A DNA stretch of 29,595 bases, from the NCBI GenBank assembly GCA_965644295.1, contig CBFFRP010000112.1, positions 1 to 29,595 on the forward strand, read 5' to 3'. The stretch's first letter is position 1, and every line of letters begins with the position of its first letter. This stretch comes from Paraphysomonas bandaiensis (Eukaryota > Chrysophyceae). Under the pieces are notes generated by a model. That model was not told where the DNA came from. It was given only the letters and a program-made list of their open reading frames with translations, and did no database searches. Both the position numbers and the translations under genes were made by a program. Shown here piece by piece: positions 8,698-18,429 of this stretch.

Positions 8698-10046
8698 TGT
8701 TTACGACTTCGATATGTCAGCGCCAGTATCCCTAGTCATTGATATGAAACAAAGTGTGGGCGGTACGGCCATGGTTAACGCCTGGTCATATCTATTTGTC
8801 GACTGGAGAACACCATTTATTTGATATGTAATGTAATACGGCGGAGAATATTATTTTGGAAGTCAGTTTTGATCAACTTTACTTGAGCGTAGTGGATATA
8901 CTACATTTACGAAATCTTGACTCGATATTCTTAATTATAATAAATATTTCCGGTACACCTATTTTTTAACTGAGAATGTTGAAATGGCATTTCATAAGGA
9001 AATGAAAATTGAATAGCTGAGGTCGTATTGTCATGATATAGAACGTGTATCATGAGAATAACATCTAAATGTCTTTTTGAGGGCTAGTACCAGCTTAGTA
9101 GCTAGATGAACAGACAAGTTAAAGCTAGGTAAATAGCTACCATAAAGTAACTGGTATAACTTTTATATCTAATATCCTACTCTTCAGCGCAACGGAAGTT
9201 GTTTGTGCGTCACCGCAAGGTGCGACTACTTCCGCTCTTGAATATGTATGGAGAGTTATCCGAGGATATGAGTCCTGCAGGGTCAATGCTTGTTCAGTCA
9301 GGGGGACGCCCTTTGGGGTGGGGCTCCGTAGGGTTGGGAGGTGGCTGTATTTGGATGGTGAGCGTACCAAGCGTAAGAGACATGGGTTAGGGTTAAGAAT
9401 AATAGAAAAAACTGAGTATATTGACTGTTATAGATCGTGTCTATATAAGATCTGATAATACTGATTGCTACAGTAGTTGAGAGAATACAATTTTAGTGAA
9501 TATCAATGAATGATGAGACATATGCGTAGGATTTTGGCTATAGAATTTTGTATGTGAAATAAGGTTTTACTCGTAAAAAAGCTATAAAATTCTATGAATA
9601 ACGGTAGCTTGATTAGACGTTATTGTATATGTATGTCCCTTTAGTTATAACTAATAATATTATCCACAATTTGAAAATTCAAAGTAACAATATTATTCCA
9701 GTTGTTTTTTTTACACGAACTAGACATTCATCACTTATATATTTTGTTTTTTCTAAACTATTATAAAGGGTTGTATAATGATTTCTGAACCCTGAATCAT
9801 TACTTCTTTTCTTTGTGGTATGACAGTTATAATTCTGTCTATACAATCCCAAAAAAGGCCATACTGAACAGTTTCACAATAAATACATTCAGCATTTTCA
9901 AACTTTAATACATCATTAATTCTTTCCTTTCTCGTTTTGCAGGGTCAGGTTTGAATATATTTCTGCATATCGAACTCAATATTCATAATGTTTCACTGTA
10001 CTCAATAACACCTCTTCAGGGCAGCCATAGATGGGTTATACCCATC
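8698..10046. other. Mostly non-coding interval with one GC-richer open frame
   Basis: AT-rich DNA with no convincing gene. The exception is 9188-9455, where a plausible splice acceptor (CTACTCTTCAG ending at 9187) is followed by an open frame that runs to TGA at 9453-9455. It encodes a basic peptide with TPFGVGLRRVGRWLYLDGER, and the stretch is visibly richer in GC than its surroundings. It has no ATG near its start and I recognise no domain, so it could be an orphan exon or a repeat fragment. Around 9386 there is a single GGGTTAGGGTTA, which is too short to count as telomeric sequence. Confidence 0.4.
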
Positions 10047-10508
10047 AACAATGTCGGACTAGCACCGTTTTATGGTGTATTCTGGGGGATAAGTGCCGGA
10101 TAGATTTCTTCGGGAAACTAACGCCAGCTACATATGTATATACGGTTGCACCATGGTACTCGCAGTGATGCACAAGCAGTCCTGAGACGGCTGCCCGCCA
10201 CTAGTAGTATATAGTAAGTCCAGTTCTTAGTCAGTCTATAGATGTAAAACTAGTTTCTGTACAACCGCTCTCCTATATACATATGTATATATATAGTTAA
10301 CAGATAATTTTCTGCCCACTCATATAGTCGAATGTTTGTGTGGAAGAAGGGACACTAACTACTAATTGCCACTTGTGTACACGTCTTTGGGCTATGACGA
10401 ATAATAGGCATCCGGGAATGGGGTGCACCAGAAGGGTAAGCTGCTGAAGTCAAGCATCCAAGGGTATATAACATTATGCTTGCTCGCAGCCTTTGCTATG
10501 AGTGATAG
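10047..10508 (+). repeat. Dispersed repeat, copy 1
   Basis: This stretch shares three modules with 21513-22023 and 28862-29230. Module A contains GTCGGACT(A/C)GCACC, then GATAAGTGCCGG and a hairpin, then GGGAAACTAACG. Module B contains GATGCACAAGCAGTCC and GAGACGGCTGC. Module C contains TTTGTGTGGAA, GTCTTTGGGC, CATCCGGGAATGGG and GAAGTCAAGCATCCA. Here the order is A-B-C. It is the most diverged of the three copies. No long frame is shared, so it behaves like a non-coding transposon or structured RNA-derived element. Confidence 0.8.
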
Positions 10509-11208
10509 AGCAAAAGCGGTTGCACCTTGGTGCTTGCGTTAAAAAATAGGATATCAAAGTTAAGCACAAGTTAGTTAAATTGCAATGCTAATTTAAAAAG
10601 GTTTAATACTGTCTGTAAACTTTTGTTGAAGAACAACCCGCCGATCTATTTCCACGTGTCACTTTTGCAGAGGTTCCGTATTGAAAGTTCGTAGAATCGA
10701 TAATTTTTTTAGCGTGTAGTAGAAGTGTCTGAAAATTTTATTAGGCTCAGCTGCCATTTTTAATTAAATAGCATTGTCCACAGAATTTAGTAGAAAGAAA
10801 TGGTACTGTTTAGTTCAGTAAATATTTAGAATTTAGTGGGAACGTCGGATATATTTATTAGTACGGATAAATATATTTCCATGAAGTTCCTCCAGGGCGC
10901 AGACGTGGTAGGGAATCGCGATTAAAAAGCACAGATGCGACGCTTTTTGATAAGTATTGATGTACCTTCAGACGAAGGTGAATTTATTGAAGAGAAAGAG
11001 AAGCGATGTGACGAGAACAAAACCCAATTGTACTACAAATTGTGACTTTTATTATTTAAATCAAACAAATCAAAGTACACTAATTATCACTGTTGAGTGG
11101 ACGTAACAACATCACGAAATCGCTACATATAGAGACTGCCTCAGGAAATAACAGTAGCGATAAGTGATATCCGCTGTGCTGTACTACGGGGGAGAAGATA
11201 TACTAACA
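10509..11208. other. Intergenic DNA downstream of exportin-1
   Basis: No gene is seen. On the minus strand, AATAATAAAAG (around 11045-11055), about 155 nt past the exportin-1 stop, is a candidate polyadenylation signal for that gene. Confidence 0.4.
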
Positions 11209-14200
11209 CTAAATACTTGAATCATAGAGCTCGTGCGGGGACAGAAGCCCTGGTACAGACGCCCTATACTCCAATTGCTGTTGTCGTAGCATTTCCGCTC
11301 CAACTTCCACCTCTTCGATATATAGTTCCGAATTATCTTCAACTTCAAATTCTTTCACTGTAACCAAGAAGTCACGCAAATGTTGTTTAAATGCCACAAG
11401 GTCTTGGGATGATTCGAAAAGCCCGTTCACAAAACTGATGACCTGGGTTTTGGTCATGTTAGGAAACGACGAGATAAGAAGATTTGCAATATATTCCATC
11501 ACAAATTGCTTATTGCTAGCCGAGCCATCTTCGAGGCTAGGTGCATGACTATCCGACTGAGGATCATAAAGAGGTACAACAACACTTCCTTTCTTCAGCA
11601 AGCAACAAATTTGTTCTAATACAGTAGCCTGAAGCTTGAAGCCACTCTTGTGTAATCTGTCTGTCATAACCCCCAGTATATCTTGCGTCAGTGGAAGCAA
11701 AAACTGTTGATAGAAGGGTTGTGCGAGCTCATTGGTGCGTTCGATATTCTGCAGAAGCTCATGTAATATCTCCAGGCCTGTCTCTGATATATTTCTCTCG
11801 GTATGTTTGAAGGCCCAGACAATACTGTCTACAACTAACTTCTGTTGCTGCGGCGGTATATTGAAGAGACCGAAGAAACAATGCTCATTGGCCTCCCTCA
11901 GGAACTTGAAGAATCCGATTCTATGTTCGGGATAATCCATCATATTCTTTGTAATCATTTCTAGAGTTGGCTCAAAGATAGCATCCATGATTCGAGGAAC
12001 CTCTTCTGAAATGTGATCACGAAGATTCGATATTGCTGTCGCAAACAGTACTAGCACTCTGGCATCTCTTGCAGAAGGAACAGCGTTACGGTAGTCTGAC
12101 AAAACTTCAGTCATAATTGATGGCATGAAGGTAGCCATAATTACTTGAGGGCCATCTTCGAGCTCTGAACTAGTCCCAATGAAAGTTGTTACAAGATCTA
12201 GAATCTCAGACTTCACACTACGCATTGCTTTGAAAAGAGTATACCTCGTCACAACTTCACCTTTCTCCTGAACGGCCTTCGAAATATTTTCACCGTACAG
12301 TCGGTACACATTCAACATATCAAGGAAAATATTAGACAACTGATGGATATATATAGACCCAGCGGCGCCGCATACTTTCGTGTTAGTTCTTAAGATTTTA
12401 CATAGCTCTTTAACAACTTCTAGCTCTAGCATGCTGTTCACATTTTGTCCCCCCTGGGTCATGATCTCTTTCCACGAGGAATTAGGGAGCTCCATTAACT
12501 GCACTATAGCGGTGTCTCGATTGATGGGAATGCCAGGTCCACGGTCGGATAACATACAGGCAACAGCTTCATAAAATGACTGCACTTGGTGCGGTTGCAG
12601 GTCATTGATATGTAGATATAAATCAGAAATTAGAGTGAGAATAAACGGCTGGGATTCCTCTACTTGCAGAACCATGAATTTACGCTTACACTTCTGTGCA
12701 ATCTTCAAGAACGTGTCACACGCCATGTCTTGAACACCAGGGTGATATTCGTGCATGAATTCAAACAGTTTATTTACCACGGTCTTCAGAAATTTCCAAT
12801 GGGCCCGAAGAAAGCGGGGATATTGACCAACAATATACATAATATTAGAAGCCACAACAGCTTTGTTATCTTTTCCTCTTTGTTCTTCACACAACCGCAG
12901 GAGATCCTTGATTACAGTCACGAGAAACCTCTTTTCATTCAAGTCGTCCATGGCACCGGATATAGATCCGATAGCCCAGCATAACGTATTTAGTCCCTGC
13001 CAAGAAAACATACCACCGTCCACTTGCTGTTCCAGTTTGCCCAACATTATATTCTCTGTGTCCACACTATTTAAGTGGGTTAGATAGACAATAGCATCTC
13101 GCATCGTCTTGTACTGAGCAATGACCTCAGTGTCCTTAGTCATTTCGCGCACGATTTCTCCATTCTCATCCTCTACAATGATCACCTCTTCCGGCTTCGC
13201 CATTTTATCAATGATAACATGTCGCAGACGGTGCAGGATATTGGCGTTAAAATATAAAATACTCCCGTTCGCATGTTGGGTACCATAGAGCGCCCCCGAA
13301 AAATCATCCCCTGTAGCATGAGGTCGAGCTTGTGCATTTTTTGAAGAATATAAACTCTTGGTAAATGAATACCAAAAGTCCAAACAAGTTTTAAATATCT
13401 CCTCGTCATCAACTTCAGAGACCATGACGAGGTATGTCAGTGCATCTACAAATGTTCTTTGCAATGACTCATCGCTGGATCTCTCGAAGAGAAAACAATA
13501 ACTCTTGAGAAATGTGCCAAGAAAGAGAGCTAGTCTTGAAACAAAGAGGCAGTCTCCCTCTGTTCCATTTTCATATGCTTGAACAAGATTAGTTTCTAAG
13601 GGAATGATTCCTTTCAGTTGATCTATCAAATTTACTAATAACCCCTGTAGTGTCCTATGATATGCATCTGGAATATCACTTGGTGGAAGAGAAGCAATTT
13701 CAGTAAGACAGTCCAACGTTGTAGTCCTATATATATACGTAAATATAACCGATGAAATATAGTATAACAGACCTGAAAGCGGGCTGCGGGAAATACGTCG
13801 ATATCAAACCATTTATCAACGCTGTTTCAAATATATACCCTAGGGGAATCCATGACAAAAACCTTTGAAGAGTCTTCAACGTTGTTATTAATAGAGACTT
13901 TTTCTGGGATGCTTCCAGAATAAATTGACATAGCTCAAATACCTTAGAAAACTCTTCATTCAAAGATTCTTTCATATTTTTGGCTTTAGCTGCTGTCATC
14001 GACTCTACAGAGCAATCAAAGACTTCTTCCGACAATATCTGCAGTATTCGCATGTTATTCTCACACAACGACTCCGATGATTTAGATGAACCAACAAGAT
14101 CGGATATAAAGGTTGGCCAATTATGTGGCCAGTCCTGCTTCAATATACTTACTAACACTAAATTCAATCGAGCCAGAAATGCATGGTTTTGCCGTTGCAG

Positions 14201-14530
14201 TTCAGAAGTATTGGACAAACTGATTATTTTACCAACCACATAATTTCGAATACCTTCGCGCTGTTCCGCAGGTAAAACTTTCCATCGAGTTGATATGGCG
14301 TCACCAAGAACCTGTAAGCCAAAAAATTTTGTAGCATCATTCTTAGACGACTCCAGCATACCACCAGCCCTCTTCCACATATCAGGGTGATCTTTCATGC
14401 GAACGAGAAAATCATTTGCAGCACTACGCTGAGGGTGAGTGGGATCATACGCTATTGTGACTATCTGATCCAATAGTTCGACATCTAAATCTTTAGTAAA
14501 ATCCAGTAAATGAGCAGCTGCTGCATCCAT
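11209..14530 (-). CDS. XPO1: Exportin-1 / CRM1 nuclear export receptor (1091 aa, 2 exons)
   Basis: Exon 1 is 14530-13773 and exon 2 is 13726-11209. The 46-nt intron 13727-13772 (GTCTGT...TATAG) splits an Arg codon in PQPAFR/TTTLDCLTEIA. The protein matches animal and fungal CRM1 along its whole length (human 1071 aa). It has the N-terminal importin-beta region with WPHNWPTFISDLVG, the acidic loop region VEDENGEIVREMTKD (about 437), the almost invariant KRFLVTVIKDLLRLCEEQ, GQYPRFLRAHWKFLKTVVNK, VQDMACDTF, and a C-terminal VPGLLSPHE. CRM1 carries leucine-rich NES cargo out of the nucleus with Ran-GTP; it is built of HEAT repeats. Cys532 corresponds to human Cys528, the residue that leptomycin B alkylates, and the neighbouring groove lysines (GKDNK) are kept. 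The start is the first ATG (MDAAAAHLLDFTK), which aligns with the family start. Confidence 0.97.
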
Positions 14531-15331
14531 AGCGACCGTTAACAACTACTTAAAATCTCTGCGACAGAACAACAACAGCAGGCAAACAGATAAACAATAT
14601 TAATTTCATTTAGAGTGTTGATAGTGTTAAGTGGGTTTTAACTGACCTTTTCGAGACGAGTATACTATACACATATACGTGCGTGTACGTCTATAGGAGC
14701 CGACTAGCTGTTGGTTGGGTGCTGTGCACTGCTGTGTATACCACACCAAACAAACAGCCATAAATGTAGACTACGGGAATACGATGGAATACGGAGACTG
14801 TTGTCAATTTTGAAATCCTGAGTCGAAAAGTCTAGAAGACGAAACGAACACAAGAGCTAGCTACGACCGTAGCACCGTACACACCCACCACTCAGATCCA
14901 TAGTACGAATCTTGACAACGCCGTGAGCGCTGTATATGTATATATACAGTGTATATATACGGTGTGCGCAAAACAGAGCAGAGAATTCTTCCAGGTAGAG
15001 ATTCACTGAGCAAGTCGATGAAAGCGAATAATGAGCGCAAGATGCCGATAACGAGATGAGGAGATCATGGAGATTTTCTATATTTCCCCCAAGAAGGACT
15101 AGCAATACGCTACAGGGATTATGATCTTAGAGTGACTCATATCGTATTTATATTTTTTGCAGGAGATAAATCTTCATTCAGGAGTGATAATGTACGTATG
15201 AGTGTTCTACAGTGTATATGGAATGTATATATCTGCTCTGGATGTCTATTTATAGCAGGTATATATATCGCGAAGGAGATATCGATGGAAGATTCATATC
15301 TTTTGTGCAATGTGGATATATGGGTACACAC
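14531..15331. other. Intergenic, upstream of exportin-1
   Basis: This must hold the exportin-1 promoter. It contains several TATATA-rich tracts (14931-14960) but no gene or repeat family that I can support. Confidence 0.4.
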
Positions 15332-15481
15332 CAGGGCTAGGGAACAGGCTTGCGTAACAATTAATTGGTTTTCAATTTATTGACAATAATTGCCAATTAA
15401 TTGTTACGCAAGCCTGCTAGGGAACTATATACTGCAATGCTATTGTTAGTTTTTAAACCACCGATCCAACAATACTATTGC
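15332..15481 (+). mobile_element. End fragment of a hAT element, interrupted by a 72-bp miniature element
   Basis: CAGGGCTAGGGAAC at 15332-15345, continued after the insertion by TATATACTGCAATGCTATTG and a stretch with TTTTTAAACC, matches the terminal sequence of the 748-bp hAT element next door, which begins CAGGAATAGGGAACAATATA on its right end. It is therefore the left end of a related copy. No matching right end was found after 16237, so the copy looks truncated. Confidence 0.7.
15345..15416. mobile_element. 72-bp hAT-like miniature inverted-repeat element
   Basis: Two perfect 24-bp inverted arms (15345-15368 and 15393-15416) that start CAGGCTTGCGTAACAATTAA enclose a 24-nt spacer. The element is flanked by a perfect 8-bp direct repeat, CTAGGGAA (15337-15344 and 15417-15424). 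That length is the hAT target duplication, and the bases fit the hAT preference nTnnnnAn. The left copy is part of the terminal repeat of the hAT fragment at 15332, so this element inserted into another transposon's end. The RNA or single-stranded DNA would form a strong hairpin. Confidence 0.9.
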
Positions 15482-16229
15482 CAGGGATAGGGAACAATAT
15501 ATTGCAATATATTGTAAAATATATTGATTGGTGGACTGGTCAAATATTCCATCAATAGTGTTTCTGTTAAAAGATACTATTGTAATATATTGCAATCAAT
15601 ATTATGATAGTCATATAAGAGAAGATTCTCAACTGTAGGGTGCAAAATGGATATAAATAACCGAGAAATTGATTACAACATTACAAAGGATAATGAAGCT
15701 GATGTTGACTATATGCGACTAAAAACCTTCAGTTAGCTCAAAAAATTAAGAAACGTACAGATCCACGAGTCATTAATGGTTGCCTGGCCCTGGTATGTAC
15801 TTCCAATACATGGGAACGTCTGTTCAGCACAGCTAAACATATTATATCAGTGTTGCGCAAAAGTATCCATCCTACTTAATATGCTGTTGTTTCTGAAAGC
15901 TATTCGACAGTTATGGCCGGATACTAGCATATTTCAATTAATTCTGTGGATGAATATGGTGATGTTGATGTCACCGATGATGGCTCAGAGGATGAGGACG
16001 AGGTGGATTTTTAGTAGCTATATGCAGCAGTTGGTTTGGTTGCCATGTGATCTTAATGACTAATACTACAAATGAAATCTACGGATGTGTTTACCTACTG
16101 ATTAGTCATACTAATATATTGCAATATATTGTAATGATTGTATTGTAGGACCGGTTTAAAAAATCCATCAATACTATTGATGGAACGCTATCTAACAATA
16201 GTATTGCAATATATTGTTCCCTATTCCTG
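15482..16229 (+). mobile_element. 748-bp non-autonomous hAT transposon
   Basis: The terminal inverted repeats of 28 bp (15482-15509 and 16202-16229) begin CAGG(G/A)ATAGGGAACAATAT and differ at one base. A perfect 8-bp target duplication ACTATTGC flanks it (15474-15481, 16230-16237). The inside holds a broken transposase C-terminus (15790-16014). The subterminal DNA has repeated CAATATATTG motifs that may be transposase binding sites. It is an internally deleted derivative that would need a transposase supplied from elsewhere. Confidence 0.93.
15790..16014 (+). pseudogene. hAT transposase dimerisation-domain remnant
   Basis: Codons from 15790 read LVCTSNTWERLFSTAKHIIS and then VLRKSIHPT before a stop at 15877-15879. 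This is the conserved hAT C-terminal signature (SxxERxFSxAxxIxxxxRxxL). A shifted frame just downstream gives MLLFLKAIRQLWPD, the next part of the same domain, and a third frame from 15948 gives an acidic tail (DDGSEDEDEVDF) ending at TAG 16012-16014. Three frames over about 225 bp show frameshift decay. Earlier transposase domains are missing. Confidence 0.85.
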
Positions 16230-16237
16230 ACTATTGC

Positions 16238-16561
16238 AATATATGGCACAACGGCTGATATTACATATAGTCGTGTCATGGGGATCAACGTGATTGATGT
16301 TATCCAGCTCTGCGCATAATTTTTGACTTGTAGAGGAAGAATTACAATTCTACTATCGAACTTAATGTGAGAAAACTCCTGTTTAGTCAGGTATATGAGA
16401 GCTATCAAGAACGTTAAATAAGTAAGACTGCAGTACACTACGCTTATGACACATTTCAAATATTCTTTATAGTAAGTTACATAATCATTAATACACCATT
16501 GCGACCCCCTGTGAGCATTATTTTCACTAAAAAGAATCCGACAAACAAACACTGCTGAACA
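16238..16561. other. Intergenic DNA between the hAT nest and the PLP enzyme gene
   Basis: AT-rich, with no supported gene. It should include the 3' untranslated region of the minus-strand PLP enzyme gene. Confidence 0.35.
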
Positions 16562-17896
16562 CTAGTCAGGTATTGCAAGTATCAATTCCCTCAACATGTC
16601 ACAAAATATAAATATTTCTAGCTCGGTATTGAAGTAGTGCACTGAAGCCCTCACCAGCTCAGGCAGGGATCTTTCTGTAGCATCTATCAATGTACTCGGT
16701 GGAGCAGAGACAGAAACGAACACATTTTGATCGCTCAAATATTTTTTAACAACACCAGGATCAATTCCACGAACAGTGAACGTCACAATTCCACACTGCG
16801 AAGATGGATCATCCTCTGAACCCATATCCCACACTTTAACGCAAGTATTGACATCACTCTCAGGATTTATGCTTCCTGTATCATCCGATTCAATCCTTGA
16901 TATGCCTTTCAGTGATTTCCTCAGTAGCTTGGCCAGAGATCGAATTCTGTCTTGCGCCCAAACTACGCCCACATTACTTTCATCTAACAGATAATCCACT
17001 GCCTTTCCAAGGCCTATCAACCCTGCTACATTTTTTTCCCACTGCTCGTATCGCTTCGCAGAAGGCTGAACCTCATACCGATTCAATTCCACCCAAGACG
17101 CGGAAAAATGATCAATTGTAATAGGTTCGTCCATAGAGCCTAAAACATCACTTGATATGTAAAGAAATCCTGTCCCACGAGGGCCACGCAAATATTTCCG
17201 TCCCGTACCAGCTAAAGCATGACATTGCAAAGCCTGAACATTAACAACGACATGTCCAACGGCCTGGCAGGCATCGAGGAGATAAAATACTCTCGGATGG
17301 GCACTACAGAGATGACCAACTCCCTCGGCATTGTTCACAACACCGCCATTAGTTGGTATCCAAGTCAGGGATACCACTTTAACTGTGGGTATTGAATTGA
17401 GCATATTCGCGAGAGCGGGAAGAGAGACTTGACCAGTACTATCCGACGGAATATACATAACAGAAGCGCCGGTGCGTTTCGCACGCTGAAGCATTGCAAC
17501 ATAGTTGGCACCATATTCAACCTTAGAAGCAAGAATGACATCACCCACAGTCAACGGTATAGAGTAGAAGGCGCGGATCCACGCAGTGGTTGCACTATCA
17601 ACCAGAGCGATCTCGTTCTCCGGATCAGATGCGTTGATTAGCCTCCCTATAGAATGATACACTGCATTGAGCTCCTGAGAGTAATACCTCTGTGCTTCAT
17701 ATCCACCCACCACATGCTCCTTCTCGAGAACATCCTTAACTACTGAGAGCACTGGTTTAGGAGCTGGAGATGCACCCGCATTATTCAGGTGGATATAATC
17801 TCCAGAGTGAGATAAATCGTCGCGAAGTTTCTGTAATTTTGAATCATGAAGAGGGGCAGCCGGGGCGCCATTGATATTAAAATACGAGTTTGACAT
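16562..17896 (-). CDS. Class V aminotransferase-fold PLP enzyme, EgtE/isopenicillin-N-epimerase-like (444 aa)
   Basis: A single intronless frame. The start is the ATG at 17896 (MSNSYFNING); the frame extends upstream only to a GTG. Family hallmarks in order: IHLNNAGASPAPKPV (35-49), GGYEA (64-68), LTWIPTNGGVVNN (177-189), LLDACQAVGH with the cofactor aspartate D208 and Q211, and the Schiff-base lysine K234 in GTGRKYLRGPRGTGFLY. This is a fold-type I PLP enzyme of the cysteine desulfurase / selenocysteine lyase branch. The GRKYLRGPRGTGFLY signature is common in bacterial proteins related to EgtE (the C-S lyase of ergothioneine synthesis) and to isopenicillin N epimerase. The exact substrate cannot be told from the sequence. 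No organelle signal is obvious. The gene is divergent from the acyl-CoA oxidase gene. Having no intron, unlike all but none of its spliced neighbours here, is compatible with transfer from bacteria but does not prove it. Confidence 0.87.
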   Translation of the reverse strand: MSNSYFNINGAPAAPLHDSKLQKLRDDLSHSGDYIHLNNAGASPAPKPVLSVVKDVLEKEHVVGGYEAQRYYSQELNAVYHSIGRLINASDPENEIALVDSATTAWIRAFYSIPLTVGDVILASKVEYGANYVAMLQRAKRTGASVMYIPSDSTGQVSLPALANMLNSIPTVKVVSLTWIPTNGGVVNNAEGVGHLCSAHPRVFYLLDACQAVGHVVVNVQALQCHALAGTGRKYLRGPRGTGFLYISSDVLGSMDEPITIDHFSASWVELNRYEVQPSAKRYEQWEKNVAGLIGLGKAVDYLLDESNVGVVWAQDRIRSLAKLLRKSLKGISRIESDDTGSINPESDVNTCVKVWDMGSEDDPSSQCGIVTFTVRGIDPGVVKKYLSDQNVFVSVSAPPSTLIDATERSLPELVRASVHYFNTELEIFIFCDMLRELILAIPD

Positions 17897-18429
17897 CTCT
17901 GGATGCGGTCTAATGCTCGTATACGGTATAGGTGTGTGTACTGCTATATATATATGTATGTACGGATCAATCACTGTAGAACCCACTGGACAGACTGTAA
18001 TACAGCAGAGAAACACCTCATCTCATTGGACTATCTGATGCCTTGAGGACATACACTGGTGTCCTTATGGTGTCCTGGAGATTCACTCCTGTTGTTCTTT
18101 CAATTGACTTTCGATGAAGTCAAAGTCGAAGTGTTTAGTGTTCGAATGTTGTGCTGTGTCCTCAGATCTGCATAGCGTATCTACAGCAGTATACGTAGTA
18201 CAGAACAGCAACGAGAGGAGGCAGGCTGGATAGACTATGGACGTGTCTTGGTGCTGCAGCAGAATATATCATAGTAGTGTACGGTATACTCCCGTATACG
18301 GATATCGTACGCATGTGGCAGAAGTGTAGCTCCGTATCCACAGCACAGCACAGTCGTATCGTATCGTATGAAGCAGCTCCATATATCTGCCCTATCCTCC
18401 AGTCCTCCAGTGCAGGCGATACAAAGACT
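17897..18429. promoter_or_regulatory. Shared intergenic region of a divergent gene pair
   Basis: It lies between the PLP enzyme (minus) and the acyl-CoA oxidase-like gene (plus), so it must contain both promoters. A TATATATATGTATG tract (17947-17960) lies about 50 nt upstream of the minus-strand ATG. Part of the right end (18313-18429) may be coding if the longer oxidase start is used. No specific operator is recognised. Confidence 0.4.

Noticed and set aside
9383-9396. GGGTTAGGGTTA resembling telomere repeats
   Set aside because: Less than two and a half units; expected by chance over 30 kb.
14857-15105. 82-codon minus-strand frame upstream of exportin-1
   Set aside because: Starts at a non-ATG codon and contains TATA-derived low-complexity residues.
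18136-18150. GTGTTCGAATGTTG resembling a tRNA T-arm
   Set aside because: No acceptor stem, D-arm or anticodon arm could be fitted around it.
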